Made by a program: the position numbers and the translations under genes. A stretch of 64,000 nucleotides of DNA from Acanthacorydalis orientalis. Taxonomy: Eukaryota > Arthropoda > Insecta > Megaloptera > Corydalidae. The notes under the pieces were generated by a model, which saw only the letters and a program-made list of their open reading frames with translations, was not told where the DNA came from and did no database searches. The first letter of the stretch is position 1. Every line of letters begins with the position of its first letter. The stretch spans positions 23,353,012 through 23,417,011 of the forward strand of contig CM068313.1 of NCBI GenBank assembly GCA_034766995.1. The letters run 5' to 3'. Shown here piece after piece: positions 54,089-64,000 of this stretch.

Positions 54089-55119
54089 ATAGAACGCGAT
54101 AAGTTGTTTTCCCGATGTGTATTCCTACAATACTTTGATTTGAAAAAAAAGTGCAGTTGAAGCTAATCGATTGCTTGCGAAAACTTGCGGTGAATCGGCT
54201 CCATCGGAAACAGTATGTAGAGATTGGTTTCGATGATTCAAAAGTGGTGATTGTGATATTCACATCAAAACAACGGCCAGGTCAATCGAATAAGTTCAAA
54301 GATAAAAAACCGCAAGCTCTATTGGAAGAAAACGTTACTCAAACACTCAAAGAATTGGCTCATCAGCTCGAAGTAGATAAATCAACCATTTCACGACCTT
54401 TACAAGCCATTGGAAAGATCCAGAAAGAAGGGAGATGGCTGTCACATGAATTGAGCGAACATGCAATTGCTAATCGTTTAAACATCTCGATTTCTTTGCT
54501 TGCAAGACATAAAAAGAAGAGTTTCTTGTGGCGTATCGTGAACGGCGATGAAAAATGGGTCTTTTTCGACAAACCGAAACGGAAGAAATCATGGGTCGAT
54601 CCTTGCCAATCATCAACGTCGACACCAAAGTGAAACATCCACGATGACAAAGCAATGCTCTCTATTTGGTGGGGTATGGAGGGTATCATGTACTATGAGC
54701 TGTTGAAACCGAAGGAAACAATCACCGCTGAACGTTATCGACAACAACTCGAGCGTTTGAATCATAATTTGATACAAAAACAACCATAAATTGCATCAAA
54801 TCGCAGAAAATTGGTTCTTTTTCATCACCAAGCTCAGCTCCATGTTTCTATAGCCGTGAAACACTGATGGAGCTCGAATGGGAGGTTTTCCCGCACTTAG
54901 CATATTCTCCGAACCTGGCCCCAAGCGATTACCATCTGTTACGATCGATGCAACACACTTTGGAAGATACACATGTCCATAACTACGTAGGAGTCGAAAA
55001 TAGGGTTGTTGAATGGATTGGCTCGAATGCCATCGAATGCATTCTTTCGTCGCGAAATTCAACTTCTGCTGGAAAAGTGAAAAAAAGTTATAGTTTCCGA
55101 GGAAAAATACTTTGATTAA
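54089..55119 (+). pseudogene. Mariner transposase pseudogene, mauritiana/rosa-like
   Basis: Pieces read in different frames. The N-terminus is QYFDLKK then SAVEANRLLAKTCGESAPSE and VCRDWFR with an in-frame TGA. The long central frame contains TLKELAHQLEVDKSTISRPL (second helix-turn-helix), LLARHKKKSFLWRIV and GDEKW with the first catalytic Asp (codon 54547-54549). Then come IWWGMEGIMYYELLKP and TAERYRQQLERLN. The second catalytic site, normally HDNARPH, reads HQAQLH, so its Asp is lost. The third is intact (APSDYHLL, codon 54927-54929). It ends SEEKYFD and TAA at 55117-55119. Several frameshifts and stops make it inactive. Confidence 0.88.
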
Positions 55120-55192
55120 TGTATTGACATATTTTGTTATTGAAATAAATGTCCAAAAACGCAAAAAAGCGGATTTCAATGCAACCTCCTAG
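54089..55192 (+). mobile_element. Mariner transposon of a second lineage, left end not identified
   Basis: The right end, in reverse complement, reads CTAGGAGGTTGCATTGAAAT then CCGCTTTTTTGCG, a plausible mariner terminal repeat next to TA (55193-55194). No matching left repeat was found upstream, so it is lost or too diverged; the stated start is the first recognisable transposase codon. The transposase differs from those at 27044 and 44133 and resembles the mauritiana/rosa-type group from memory. Confidence 0.85.
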
Positions 55193-55340
55193 TATGTAAT
55201 ACTTTATTACATGCAGTAATATACTTCAATTTTATATAAATTTACTAAATATGTATATAGGATATGCTATGAACAGCAGCAGTAATAATGAAAATAAAAA
55301 AATAATAGCTCAATATTCGAGAGCTTGTATATATAATACA

Positions 55341-55381
<41 letters not shown>

Positions 55382-55883
55382 GCAATGTAACAAAAAAAGA
55401 TATATTTGTTTATTCATGTTTATAAATAATTTATTTTTGAATATTATTAATGTGATGGAAATAAAAAAAAACATATACGTTAATTGGACCATATTTCAAA
55501 AAATAAACATTTCCTTTTCCGTATCATTTAAATAAAAAATCATTAAAAGAATTGAAATTCTTACGCATAACAAGTATCCCCTGAATCCAGATCGTTAAAT
55601 CTCAAATAACAAATCCAGCGTTTTTCATACCGAATGACCCCGTTTTTAGATTACACGAGATGTAATAAATATGCAAATTTGTCATAATATAGATTCGTTT
55701 CATTAACTCTTTTGTACGAAGTTAATATCATGAAATTACTGTAACTTAATGATAATAATATATTTAAATAATTTCAATTTTTGCATTTGGGACAATTTGT
55801 AAACGTTCTGTAAATATTTAAATACAATTCCGATTTCTAATTTTATTTATTTATCTATCTTTCTATGTATCTATCTACCTATC

Positions 55884-55960
<77 letters not shown>

Positions 55961-56179
55961 ACATAAATTACTATTATAATTTTAATTATTGCAATTTAAT
56001 GCTTGTTTAATTATAAATTAAAAATTAATTTACAATAGATATTTTTTTTATGAACAAATTGATCCCTATTTGATAAACGACACAAATAATTAAATTAATA
56101 AACGATAATCATCATTGGTAGTATTTTATCTATATTGAAACGAAGTTTGATGTAAAAAAATTAATTTTATCGTTATATA
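55193..56179. other. AT-rich DNA with microsatellites
   Basis: (TA)n lies at about 55342-55378, and a TATC-type tract runs into a long (TA)n at about 55853-55957. No gene was seen. Confidence 0.55.
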
Positions 56180-56305
56180 GGATAATTCAATTTAGTATTC
56201 CACATGAAAGCATTAAAAAAATTGCAAAAATTAAAAAAATAACATGCTGCTTTCAATTTTTGCGTTTTTTTAATACTTTTATGTGGAAGTCTAAATTGAA
56301 TCACC
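56180..56305. mobile_element. Inverted-repeat MITE, copy C, best preserved
   Basis: The left arm is GGATAATTCAATTTAGTATT then CCACATGAAAGCATTAAAAA. The right arm in reverse complement is GGTGATTCAATTTAGACTTC then CACATAAAAGTATTAAAAAA. The arms cover nearly the whole 126 bp, leaving about 20 bp unpaired. The element is bordered by TATA on both sides. Its arms define the family consensus used for copies A, B and the half copies. Confidence 0.7.
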
Positions 56306-57241
56306 TATATGTATATATATATATATATATTTATAAGGAGAGATATATTTATAATAGTTATATTCATTTCTTTTGTAAATGTCTAAATGTATGAGTATGT
56401 TCTATAAAATTCATATTACCGTTCCACACGCACTCACATTTTACAGACTGTAGTTTTTTTTTTAATATGAAGATGTTTTATCAAATCATGTTAAATTAGT
56501 TTCTGATAAAACGAAACTGGCACAAAACGGAACGTTCGACAAAGAAAATAAAGGCACCCGTTATAAGAATAGTGAAAAAGATGTTATTTGAAAAGTTTAA
56601 TTCTAAAGAAGATTAATTCGAATGAAAAGCAAACCCTATGAATTATTTTTATCGAAGTTTATGCTTTATCCATCTTTATATATACATACATACATATATG
56701 TATATATATATATATATACTTAATACATTATCCTTTATATTAAATCAAAACAGTGTCGAAACTTGATATTGCTATATCAATTATGAAAACAAATTTTACC
56801 GTATTCATGGCAAATGCATGTTAATTATAATTTTATATTTTCTGACATTTGAATAACTGAGTAAATGACATACGGTTTATAGATTTAGCTTGTTGAAACA
56901 TGGATCAAGTTTTACTCGGCTCAGTATCACTATTAATATAAATGATGTAGTTGATGTGGACAATGGTCTAGTAAATTTACGAATGTGTGTTTGTAACTGA
57001 AACGTAAGCCGATCATATACATGAGCAAATAACATCAGCACACCTACTTTAATATTACAAATAACAATGGTTGCTTTCATGTTACGTTCATTATTTTAAA
57101 TTGTATGCTGTGTGAAATTAAAATGTCAATTTTGTTGCAAATTTTAAATGTAGCCAGTGAAGTATAACTTGAAAGGGTAAAAATGATATATGCATTATAC
57201 ATATTTCCGTATCAATTTAGGTCTTCATGTATGTATGTACG

Positions 57242-57274
<33 letters not shown>

Positions 57275-58257
57275 GTGTGTGTGTGTATAAACAATTATGT
57301 AAACATTATATTTCACCAAAAAGTCTCTAATTCAAATAAATCTCTATAGATGTATTCTTTTTTAATAAATTCGTTTTATTAATATTTATGTTTAAAATCT
57401 AATATTTGTTTAACAAAATTTTGTTAATATATTGAAATATATTTCAATTATATTGTTATAAATATATTGTAAACATTATTATAAATACATTAATGTCTGA
57501 AAATAGATGTAATAAAGTTGCGAATAGTTTAAACTATGTATTAAATAACCCACTTCCTTTAACTTCGACTTCATCCGATGTTCTTTTTTACATAATTGAA
57601 TGCTTTTTGCTAAGTCGATCTTACATACAAAACTAGTCCACAATTTTTTTTACTGTATCAAATTTGTACGTTACATATTTTCTTTTCAAATTTCTTATTC
57701 AAATTTAATTCTTAACATATTAGCATTACGAATACTTGAATTATTAAAAATATACGTTTTATGAACAAAAGTATAAAAAGAAATCAATTTAATTCTAAAA
57801 GACTCAATATCAATTTATTAGAAAAAAAATGTTTTTTTTTTTATTTTTGTAAATGAAAACATAAAGGTTGTTTCCATTCATGCATAGCTTGTTTTTTTTT
57901 AAAAAAAATTAATAAATACACGTTTTATCGTTTACGTTTATACTCAAATATGTCCATCTTTCATCTTCACCCTTTTTCAAAGCAATAAAAAAGCATTGAA
58001 AGATTTTTTGCACGTTTAAGGCAAAAAGTGTTTTTACGAGATTTACAGAAGTTGGCAGAGAGACAGGTCAACGGTATCGACAAGAACAGAGATTATGTAA
58101 AAAAAATAATTTAACTTGTTTGCGAGTTTTCAATAATGTTCAAAGATTTTGTATTCATTTCACAAATGATTCTTATATTGATATATATATATATATATGT
58201 ACATTTTCTTATATGCACTTATAGTTAATTGTGTGTTATATTAATCTGAATCGATTT

Positions 58258-58289
<32 letters not shown>
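56306..58289. other. AT-rich DNA with (TA)n arrays
   Basis: Arrays are at about 56311-56331, 56688-56720, 57237-57289 (TA then GT) and 58263-58290. A short half-arm of the MITE family may lie at 57208-57231. A T9A8 palindrome is at 57892-57908. No gene was seen. Confidence 0.5.
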
Positions 58290-58294
<5 letters not shown>

Positions 58295-58748
58295 CTATTA
58301 TCTAAATTGTCTTTTAATTGTAATGAGTTTTATCTACTTAACATGTCATTAATTGTGTAAATTATTGATGAAATTATTAAAATTAAATATTTATATTTGA
58401 TAACGTTTCGTTGTAGTAAAAGTAGTAAAAATTTCTATTTTATGGTAAGTTGTTTTAAATATTATAGGTTAAATCCTCAAAACCTTTGGGTATATTTAAA
58501 ATTATTGATTCTGTATATATATATATATAAAATCTATTATCTAAATTATCTTTTAATTGTAAAGAGTTCTATGTACTTAACATGTCATTAATTGTGTAAA
58601 TTATTGATAAAATTATTAAAATTAAATATTTATATTTGATAACGTTTCGTTGTAGTAAAAGTAGTAAAAATTTCTATTTTATCGTAAGTTTTTTTTTAAA
58701 TATTATAAGCTAAATCCTCAAAACCTTTGGGTATATTTGAAATTATTG

Positions 58749-58770
<22 letters not shown>
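58290..58770. repeat. Recent tandem duplication, two units of about 240 bp
   Basis: Unit 1 (58290-58528) and unit 2 (58529 to about 58770) are nearly identical from AAATCTATTATCTAAATT to ATTATTGATTCTGTATATA. They differ by roughly ten substitutions and small indels. A short (TA)n lies at the junction and a longer one after unit 2, suggesting unequal exchange or slippage between TA arrays. The open frames inside are chance. Confidence 0.9.
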
Positions 58771-58809
<39 letters not shown>

Positions 58810-58920
58810 GCTTATTTATATATGTTTATTTGTATATGTTTATTTGTATATATTTATTTATATATATTTATATATATATATATATATATATAAATATATT
58901 TATATATATATATATAAATA

Positions 58921-58977
<57 letters not shown>

Positions 58978-58983
58978 ATATTA
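58752..58983. repeat. Long TA tract interspersed with TTTATA units
   Basis: About 230 bp of TA with repeated TTTATATATG, TTTGTATATG and AAATATATTT interruptions, longer and more internally structured than the other arrays. It is open in several frames only because it lacks stop codons, giving Tyr-Ile-Leu-rich translations. Confidence 0.88.
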
Positions 58984-59527
58984 GTAAAAGTGAATACTTT
59001 TTTAAAATTACAATGAGTACCAAATTAATATACTCGGGTTTGGATCCGGACTTTTCTAAACTGATTTTGAAAATATTTTTACAAATTATACGTTCATCTT
59101 TGATTTCTAGTACGAAGGTGAGACCAGTTGATTACATATAAATGTAAATGAACAATGTTGTGGTGTTGATGATTAGTTGTAAGGAATTTTAATAAGACAC
59201 AAATTTCACTGATGTATCACGTATTTAACTACATGAATTCACTTCACGTCCCATTGACGAGTCCTTTGGGAATACAAAAAAAAGACGTGGAAAGATTTGT
59301 AATTTTTCCATTTTCCAAAAAGATTTATGAGAATTATTTTAGTAGTCGACAGGTAATATTTCAGAAAGTTTAGTTTCAGTAAAATTTTTTCTTATTATTT
59401 TTGTTTGTGCGAATTTCGACAAACCTAGAAAATGTAATGAATTGTTTTACATATTTTATGTCTCTGTAATATAAGTTGTTTGACTAAAACTTTTTCTTTA
59501 TGTTCTTGAATGTAGCTCTGCTCCATT

Positions 59528-59565
<38 letters not shown>

Positions 59566-59602
59566 CAAAAAAAATACACGCGTTTGAATTACTTTCATAA
59601 AT

Positions 59603-59637
<35 letters not shown>

Positions 59638-60432
59638 GTATATACGCAATAATAATAATTTCAAAAATAAATTTCCCTTTTAGGCATGAATAATAACACG
59701 ATAAAACCGTAAGACCGTTTTAGAAATTTCAGTGCTCATATTCATCATTATTATATCATTTAAGTTAAAATTTAATTTCATTAATGTAAAATTGGGTGAA
59801 AACGTGTTAGTCTCTACAATAGGTTAAAGGCGACAAAATGACGTAATTAAGGCATAATACAAGTAAAACTACTGTTATACAAACATTGTGGATAAGTATA
59901 TTAGTTTAAATGAAGTCTGCTTTTCAGAATCTCTTACAATACGTATTGTAGTAATAAAAATTTATTATGTCGTTCAAGTATTGTTTTAAGCTCGTTTATG
60001 CAAATGTTGAAACTTTTAATAAAAAAAATCTCAAAACAAGACTATATGAAAATGTGAAATGACGACTACGTAAATTAAATTAAATACTGGTTGATTTTCA
60101 GTTCATAAATCTAAATAAAAAGTATATTTATTAAAAAATATTCAAATTTAAATTGTTGGCGTATTGAAAATAAACGATGGATGATTCATTACTATTAGGT
60201 ATTCGTACATATTTTCATCTAATGGCATCGCTATATTTGTGCGATATTAATTTAATTTCCTATTAAATAGTATACAGTTTTTATGCTTTATAACGATCAA
60301 ATTAACTTTATTTTCTAGATTTTTTCATTTGTGGTTTTTATTTTCCGTATTTTGTTGCAACATTATTTTTATATATTCTATTTTTTGTTATATTTTTATA
60401 TCTTATAAAATTTTATTTTACATAATAAACAG

Positions 60433-60463
<31 letters not shown>

Positions 60464-60974
60464 TATTTTTCATCATTAAATGAGAGTAAAATATTGAAAA
60501 ATACAGATAAATTTGAAAGTATAAGCGAGTTTATATATCAAAATTACATATTAGTATAAAATGTGGGATCACATGTTTTTTTAATACTTTCGTCTGGAAG
60601 CTTAAGTTGAATCCCTATATATGTACATATATACTCTCATTATTGTTTTACAATTGTGTTAAAATATTTTTACCCTGATTACAATTATAGTAAAATATAT
60701 TCACAATGACATCAAATACAAACTCACCCATTTCTCTGCGATCCGATGTGCTAGCTAGTCACTTGGTTACAAACACTTCATATTCGTATATAATTAAAAT
60801 TTTAAATACCCCTGATTTTGACACCACATTCGTTAACAGTTTTTCGTTTATAATAAGTTCGTATTTATAATTGTTATTAAAATATACTATAATTGAAAAA
60901 GTTAAAAGCATTGTATTTCAAAATATATAAGATGTAATTTGATAATTAAATAACCAAAATCGTAACATAAAATT

Positions 60975-61015
<41 letters not shown>

Positions 61016-61275
61016 GTGTGTATGTATCATAATTAAACCAAACAATACAGGTACACTTATTTATTTACATGCATAATATGTATGTGTAAGTTTAATTATG
61101 ATCAATAAAGATATTATAAAAACATGTACAAAGTTTTCCATTCGTGACAAAATGTTGGTTTCAAAAAACACATCAATCAACTAATCTAACATTTTAGTAG
61201 TTCTTAAAATGAAACAGCAATTCTCTTGTAATTATATGATTAATATTTGATAAATGACTTCTGCCCTTTTTTCAG
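58984..61275. other. AT-rich DNA with (TA)n arrays
   Basis: Arrays are at about 59530-59559, 59604-59640, 60431-60465 and 60976-61012. A right half of the MITE family is at 60571-60615. No gene was supported. Confidence 0.5.
60571..60615. mobile_element. Half copy of the inverted-repeat MITE family (copy D)
   Basis: In reverse complement this reads GGGATTCAACTTAAGCTTCC then AGACGAAAGTATTAAAAAAA, matching the right arms of copies A-C. No left arm was recognisable upstream, so it is a solo arm or a badly decayed copy. It abuts a TATATATG tract. Confidence 0.5.
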
Positions 61276-61324
61276 AAATACAGCTTCCAGTTTAACAACA
61301 GAAACAACTAATCAATCACCCGAT
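61276..61324 (+). other. Candidate coding micro-exon of 49 nt
   Basis: CTGCCCTTTTTTCAG (ending 61275) is a near-ideal acceptor, and CCCGAT/GTAAGT (after 61324) is a strong donor. Only one frame is open between them, encoding NTASSLTTETTNQSPD, a Ser/Thr-rich stretch typical of linkers. A possible next exon (61526-61571, donor CACAA/GTAAGT) is also open in one frame but in the wrong phase to follow directly. The partner exons and gene are not identified. Confidence 0.35.
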
Positions 61325-61598
61325 GTAAGTGAAACTTCCATTAATTATTTACATGCAATTATGTATATTACTGTATACACAATTATATGAAAATTCTCTA
61401 CCAAAAAAAATCATCGTAGGTGTAAAGGCACTAATAAAGAGAAATATTTATACTCTAATTTATTGACTGTTGTACACTTATTCCAATATCATTAATTATT
61501 GCTCGGTATGCTAATTTATAAACAGGGAATGTGAAATTTACCAATTAAATATTACATTATCGGAATCACAAGTAAGTATAGTAATGTTTGTGAACTAA

Positions 61599-61632
<34 letters not shown>

Positions 61633-61786
61633 TTGTTTATGTATGTATGGATGTATGTATATTGTTGTATGTGGGCGTGTGTGTGCTCATTTATTACCTG
61701 CTCACGAAAATAAGCGATAATATTTTGTTTTCATTAAATATCAAAACATATTTGAATTTTGATGAATATACCGTTATTTATATATA

Positions 61787-61832
<46 letters not shown>

Positions 61833-61849
61833 CATATATTATACTCGTA

Positions 61850-61907
<58 letters not shown>

Positions 61908-63011
61908 AGTAAAAAACAAATCTATTTCTGAAAAATTATGTAATTATTTATTTTTGCCTTTTTATTACCATAGTTTTTGTTTCATACACTTAATACATGA
62001 TTTTTTAAACGCACCAAAGTCTGTTTTGTTTATAATAAAACAGACATAGTTGTAGAATGAAATATACTCGTACATTCAAATAAAATTAAAAGTTTCTATA
62101 AACAAATTCAATTTTCTTTCTTAAAACATTACTATACTGCTTTGTGTGACAATAGTTTTCAATATTTGCAACTAATGGTGTGCAGAACATTAAAGAATAA
62201 ATGAATATTTTCTATAAAATTGAAAAATAATTAATAATATGCTGTATTAAAAAATCTTTCTAGAATTATTTTTATTTGTAGATTTATAAAAGAGTAAATA
62301 AGAATGCATGATAAATTTGCAATTTTTTTATTTGTTTTTAATGTAAAATTTTATTGTGCATAAAAAGAATATAATAAAAAATAAATAAAGCGAGTCAATT
62401 ATTTTCTAAATGATAAAATGCTTTATTAAAAAGTTTATAAAATAAAGTAATAAGAAAGTATAGTCGTTTTCCAGAAATAATTCAATCGTATTTTCAATTT
62501 AAATTATTGTCGATTTACGTGCTCAAGTTACAGCCAGAGTGTCTGGTTAGTATGCTGCCTGGAGTCCCCTTTTACTGACACTCGTACGTTTATGAATCAT
62601 CTTTACTATTGTCTATAAATTCTCTTTACTATTGTCTGTATTCTTGTGGACCATTGTGCAACTATATTCACAGTATAATTATTTGGAATGATTTATTTGT
62701 ATCATTGTTGTAAGTAAAGAAGTATATAATCAAATCTTTAACCGATTGTTGTATTTTAAGTAAATGAAATGAGAGCTGCATAAAAAATAATAATCAATTA
62801 TATTTTTTTATGACATACATTTTATCAAATATCTCATTTTTGTACAAAAGTCATCGTATATAATCGTACATTCGTTCCTTTTGAAGAAAATATACTATTT
62901 TTATTAAAAAAATACAACCATAGAATTCAAAAAGTAAAATCTATTTATTATACATCATAACAAATAAATACATATATACATACATGTATATATATATATA
63001 TACATATATCG

Positions 63012-63050
<39 letters not shown>

Positions 63051-63362
63051 TATATGTGTATATATATATATATACATCGAAATATATTTTATCCATTGAA
63101 TTCAACATATCTGGCAACATTTTCCGTTTATATGCAGCCCAAATCGATTATATATGTTTTTTGATATATAGTCTATATTACAAAAACGAAAAGCTGTTGT
63201 CTTTCTATTGATGTGATTTGTGAAATATGCAATTTTTCAGTAAAAGTAATAAAAGACTTATTAAATAAAGGATTTTGATTTCGCTTGCTTCTTTCTGCTG
63301 AAATATAATCCACTTATTTAATTAAAATTATAATTTATAGCACAGATTTACTATCTCCTCTC

Positions 63363-63424
<62 letters not shown>

Positions 63425-63815
63425 AATACACAATTCTATTATAAATTATAATTTTATCGAGATCCATGTTTACATAAGTTTAAAAAATGCGTTATTAATA
63501 TATTTTCAATCAATTACTTTTTAAACATAAATGAAAAAAGTGTCGAATATGAATTGTAGTTAACCCTTTGCTAAATATTAAATAATCAATCAATCAATCG
63601 TAAAAGTTTCTGGCATTGATTTATGTTGTTTATATTGTTGTTCAATTATAATTTATCCTATAGCATCAGTATTATGTGTAATTAATTAGCATTTCATATT
63701 AATTTTTCATTTAATCTTCAAATTTATAAATAGTTATTTACTTATTACATAAATAAAAAGACTTGTTTAATATAATTATAGTTTTTCAGTTTAAAGTCAA
63801 TTTGAATTTTTGTTT

Positions 63816-63865
<50 letters not shown>

Positions 63866-63877
63866 CACACACACACG

Positions 63878-63933
<56 letters not shown>

Positions 63934-64000
63934 GTATGTATGCATATATGTATTTTATTATAAATTTACATTGGCTCGAATTATGTAATTATTTAAATTT
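61325..64000. other. AT-rich right end with long (TA)n tracts
   Basis: Compound arrays lie at about 61599-61660 (TA then GT), 61778-61904, 62967-63076, 63367-63420 and 63821-63929 (TA, then CACA, then TA). The last has an inverted-symmetric layout. The segment 62515-62600 is slightly GC-richer with no recognised content. No gene was seen. Confidence 0.55.

Noticed and set aside
54363..55179. Minus-strand open frames of 108, 61 and 127 codons
   Set aside because: They are antisense to the mariner transposase pseudogene, whose plus-strand motifs explain the sequence.
61526..61571. Second micro-exon next to the one at 61276
   Set aside because: The donor is good and one frame is open, but the acceptor has a poor pyrimidine tract and the phase does not follow the preceding candidate exon.
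703..63211. Dozens of open frames of 60-134 codons encoding alternating Tyr-Ile
   Set aside because: They are translations of (TA)n and TATG-type arrays, which contain no stop codons in several frames; the non-repeat ends show no domain.
1..64000. CRISPR arrays, operons, phage or integrated viral genes
   Set aside because: No spaced direct repeats of CRISPR type and no viral structural or replication gene was seen; intron-containing gene structure and transposon content are those of an insect nuclear genome.

Overview
The window looks like nuclear DNA of an insect. It is very A+T-rich and carries roughly seventy (TA)n microsatellite arrays. The only convincingly spliced gene belongs to the Methuselah (mth-like) receptor family, which is known from insects and related arthropods. 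Recognisable transposons are mariner-type DNA elements, an RTE-like non-LTR retrotransposon and short inverted-repeat elements. The order cannot be fixed from this sequence; a hymenopteran would fit, but that is inference.

Layout. About 1-7.1 kb is AT-rich DNA with one GC-richer patch (1340-1640). From 7107 to 11427 (+) lie seven exons that join in frame into a class B-like seven-transmembrane receptor with a cysteine-containing ectodomain; the exon carrying the start codon and signal peptide was not found with confidence. From 11.4 to 42.5 kb there is intergenic or intronic DNA holding (TA)n arrays, two GC-rich islands that could be promoters or first exons (14300-14671 and 25030-25320), two mariner relics (27044-28155 and 30619-31170), a dispersed repeat pair and copies of a short inverted-repeat element.

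From 42.5 to 48.4 kb is a transposon-dense zone: a 5'-truncated RTE-like element (minus strand), a full-length but dead mariner, a minus-strand mariner 3' fragment and a hAT-like MITE. The first three sit in or against (TA)n arrays. A third GC-rich island is at 49555-49830 and a mariner of another lineage at about 54089-55192. The right end holds more copies of the inverted-repeat element, a recent tandem duplication of about 240 bp (58290-58770), long compound (TA)n tracts and one well-bounded candidate micro-exon (61276-61324).

The genes do not form a pathway: there is one host receptor gene, and everything else recognisable is mobile-element debris. No tRNA, rRNA, CRISPR or operon-like structure was seen. 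Most long open frames outside the receptor and the transposons are (TA)n arrays read as alternating Tyr-Ile.
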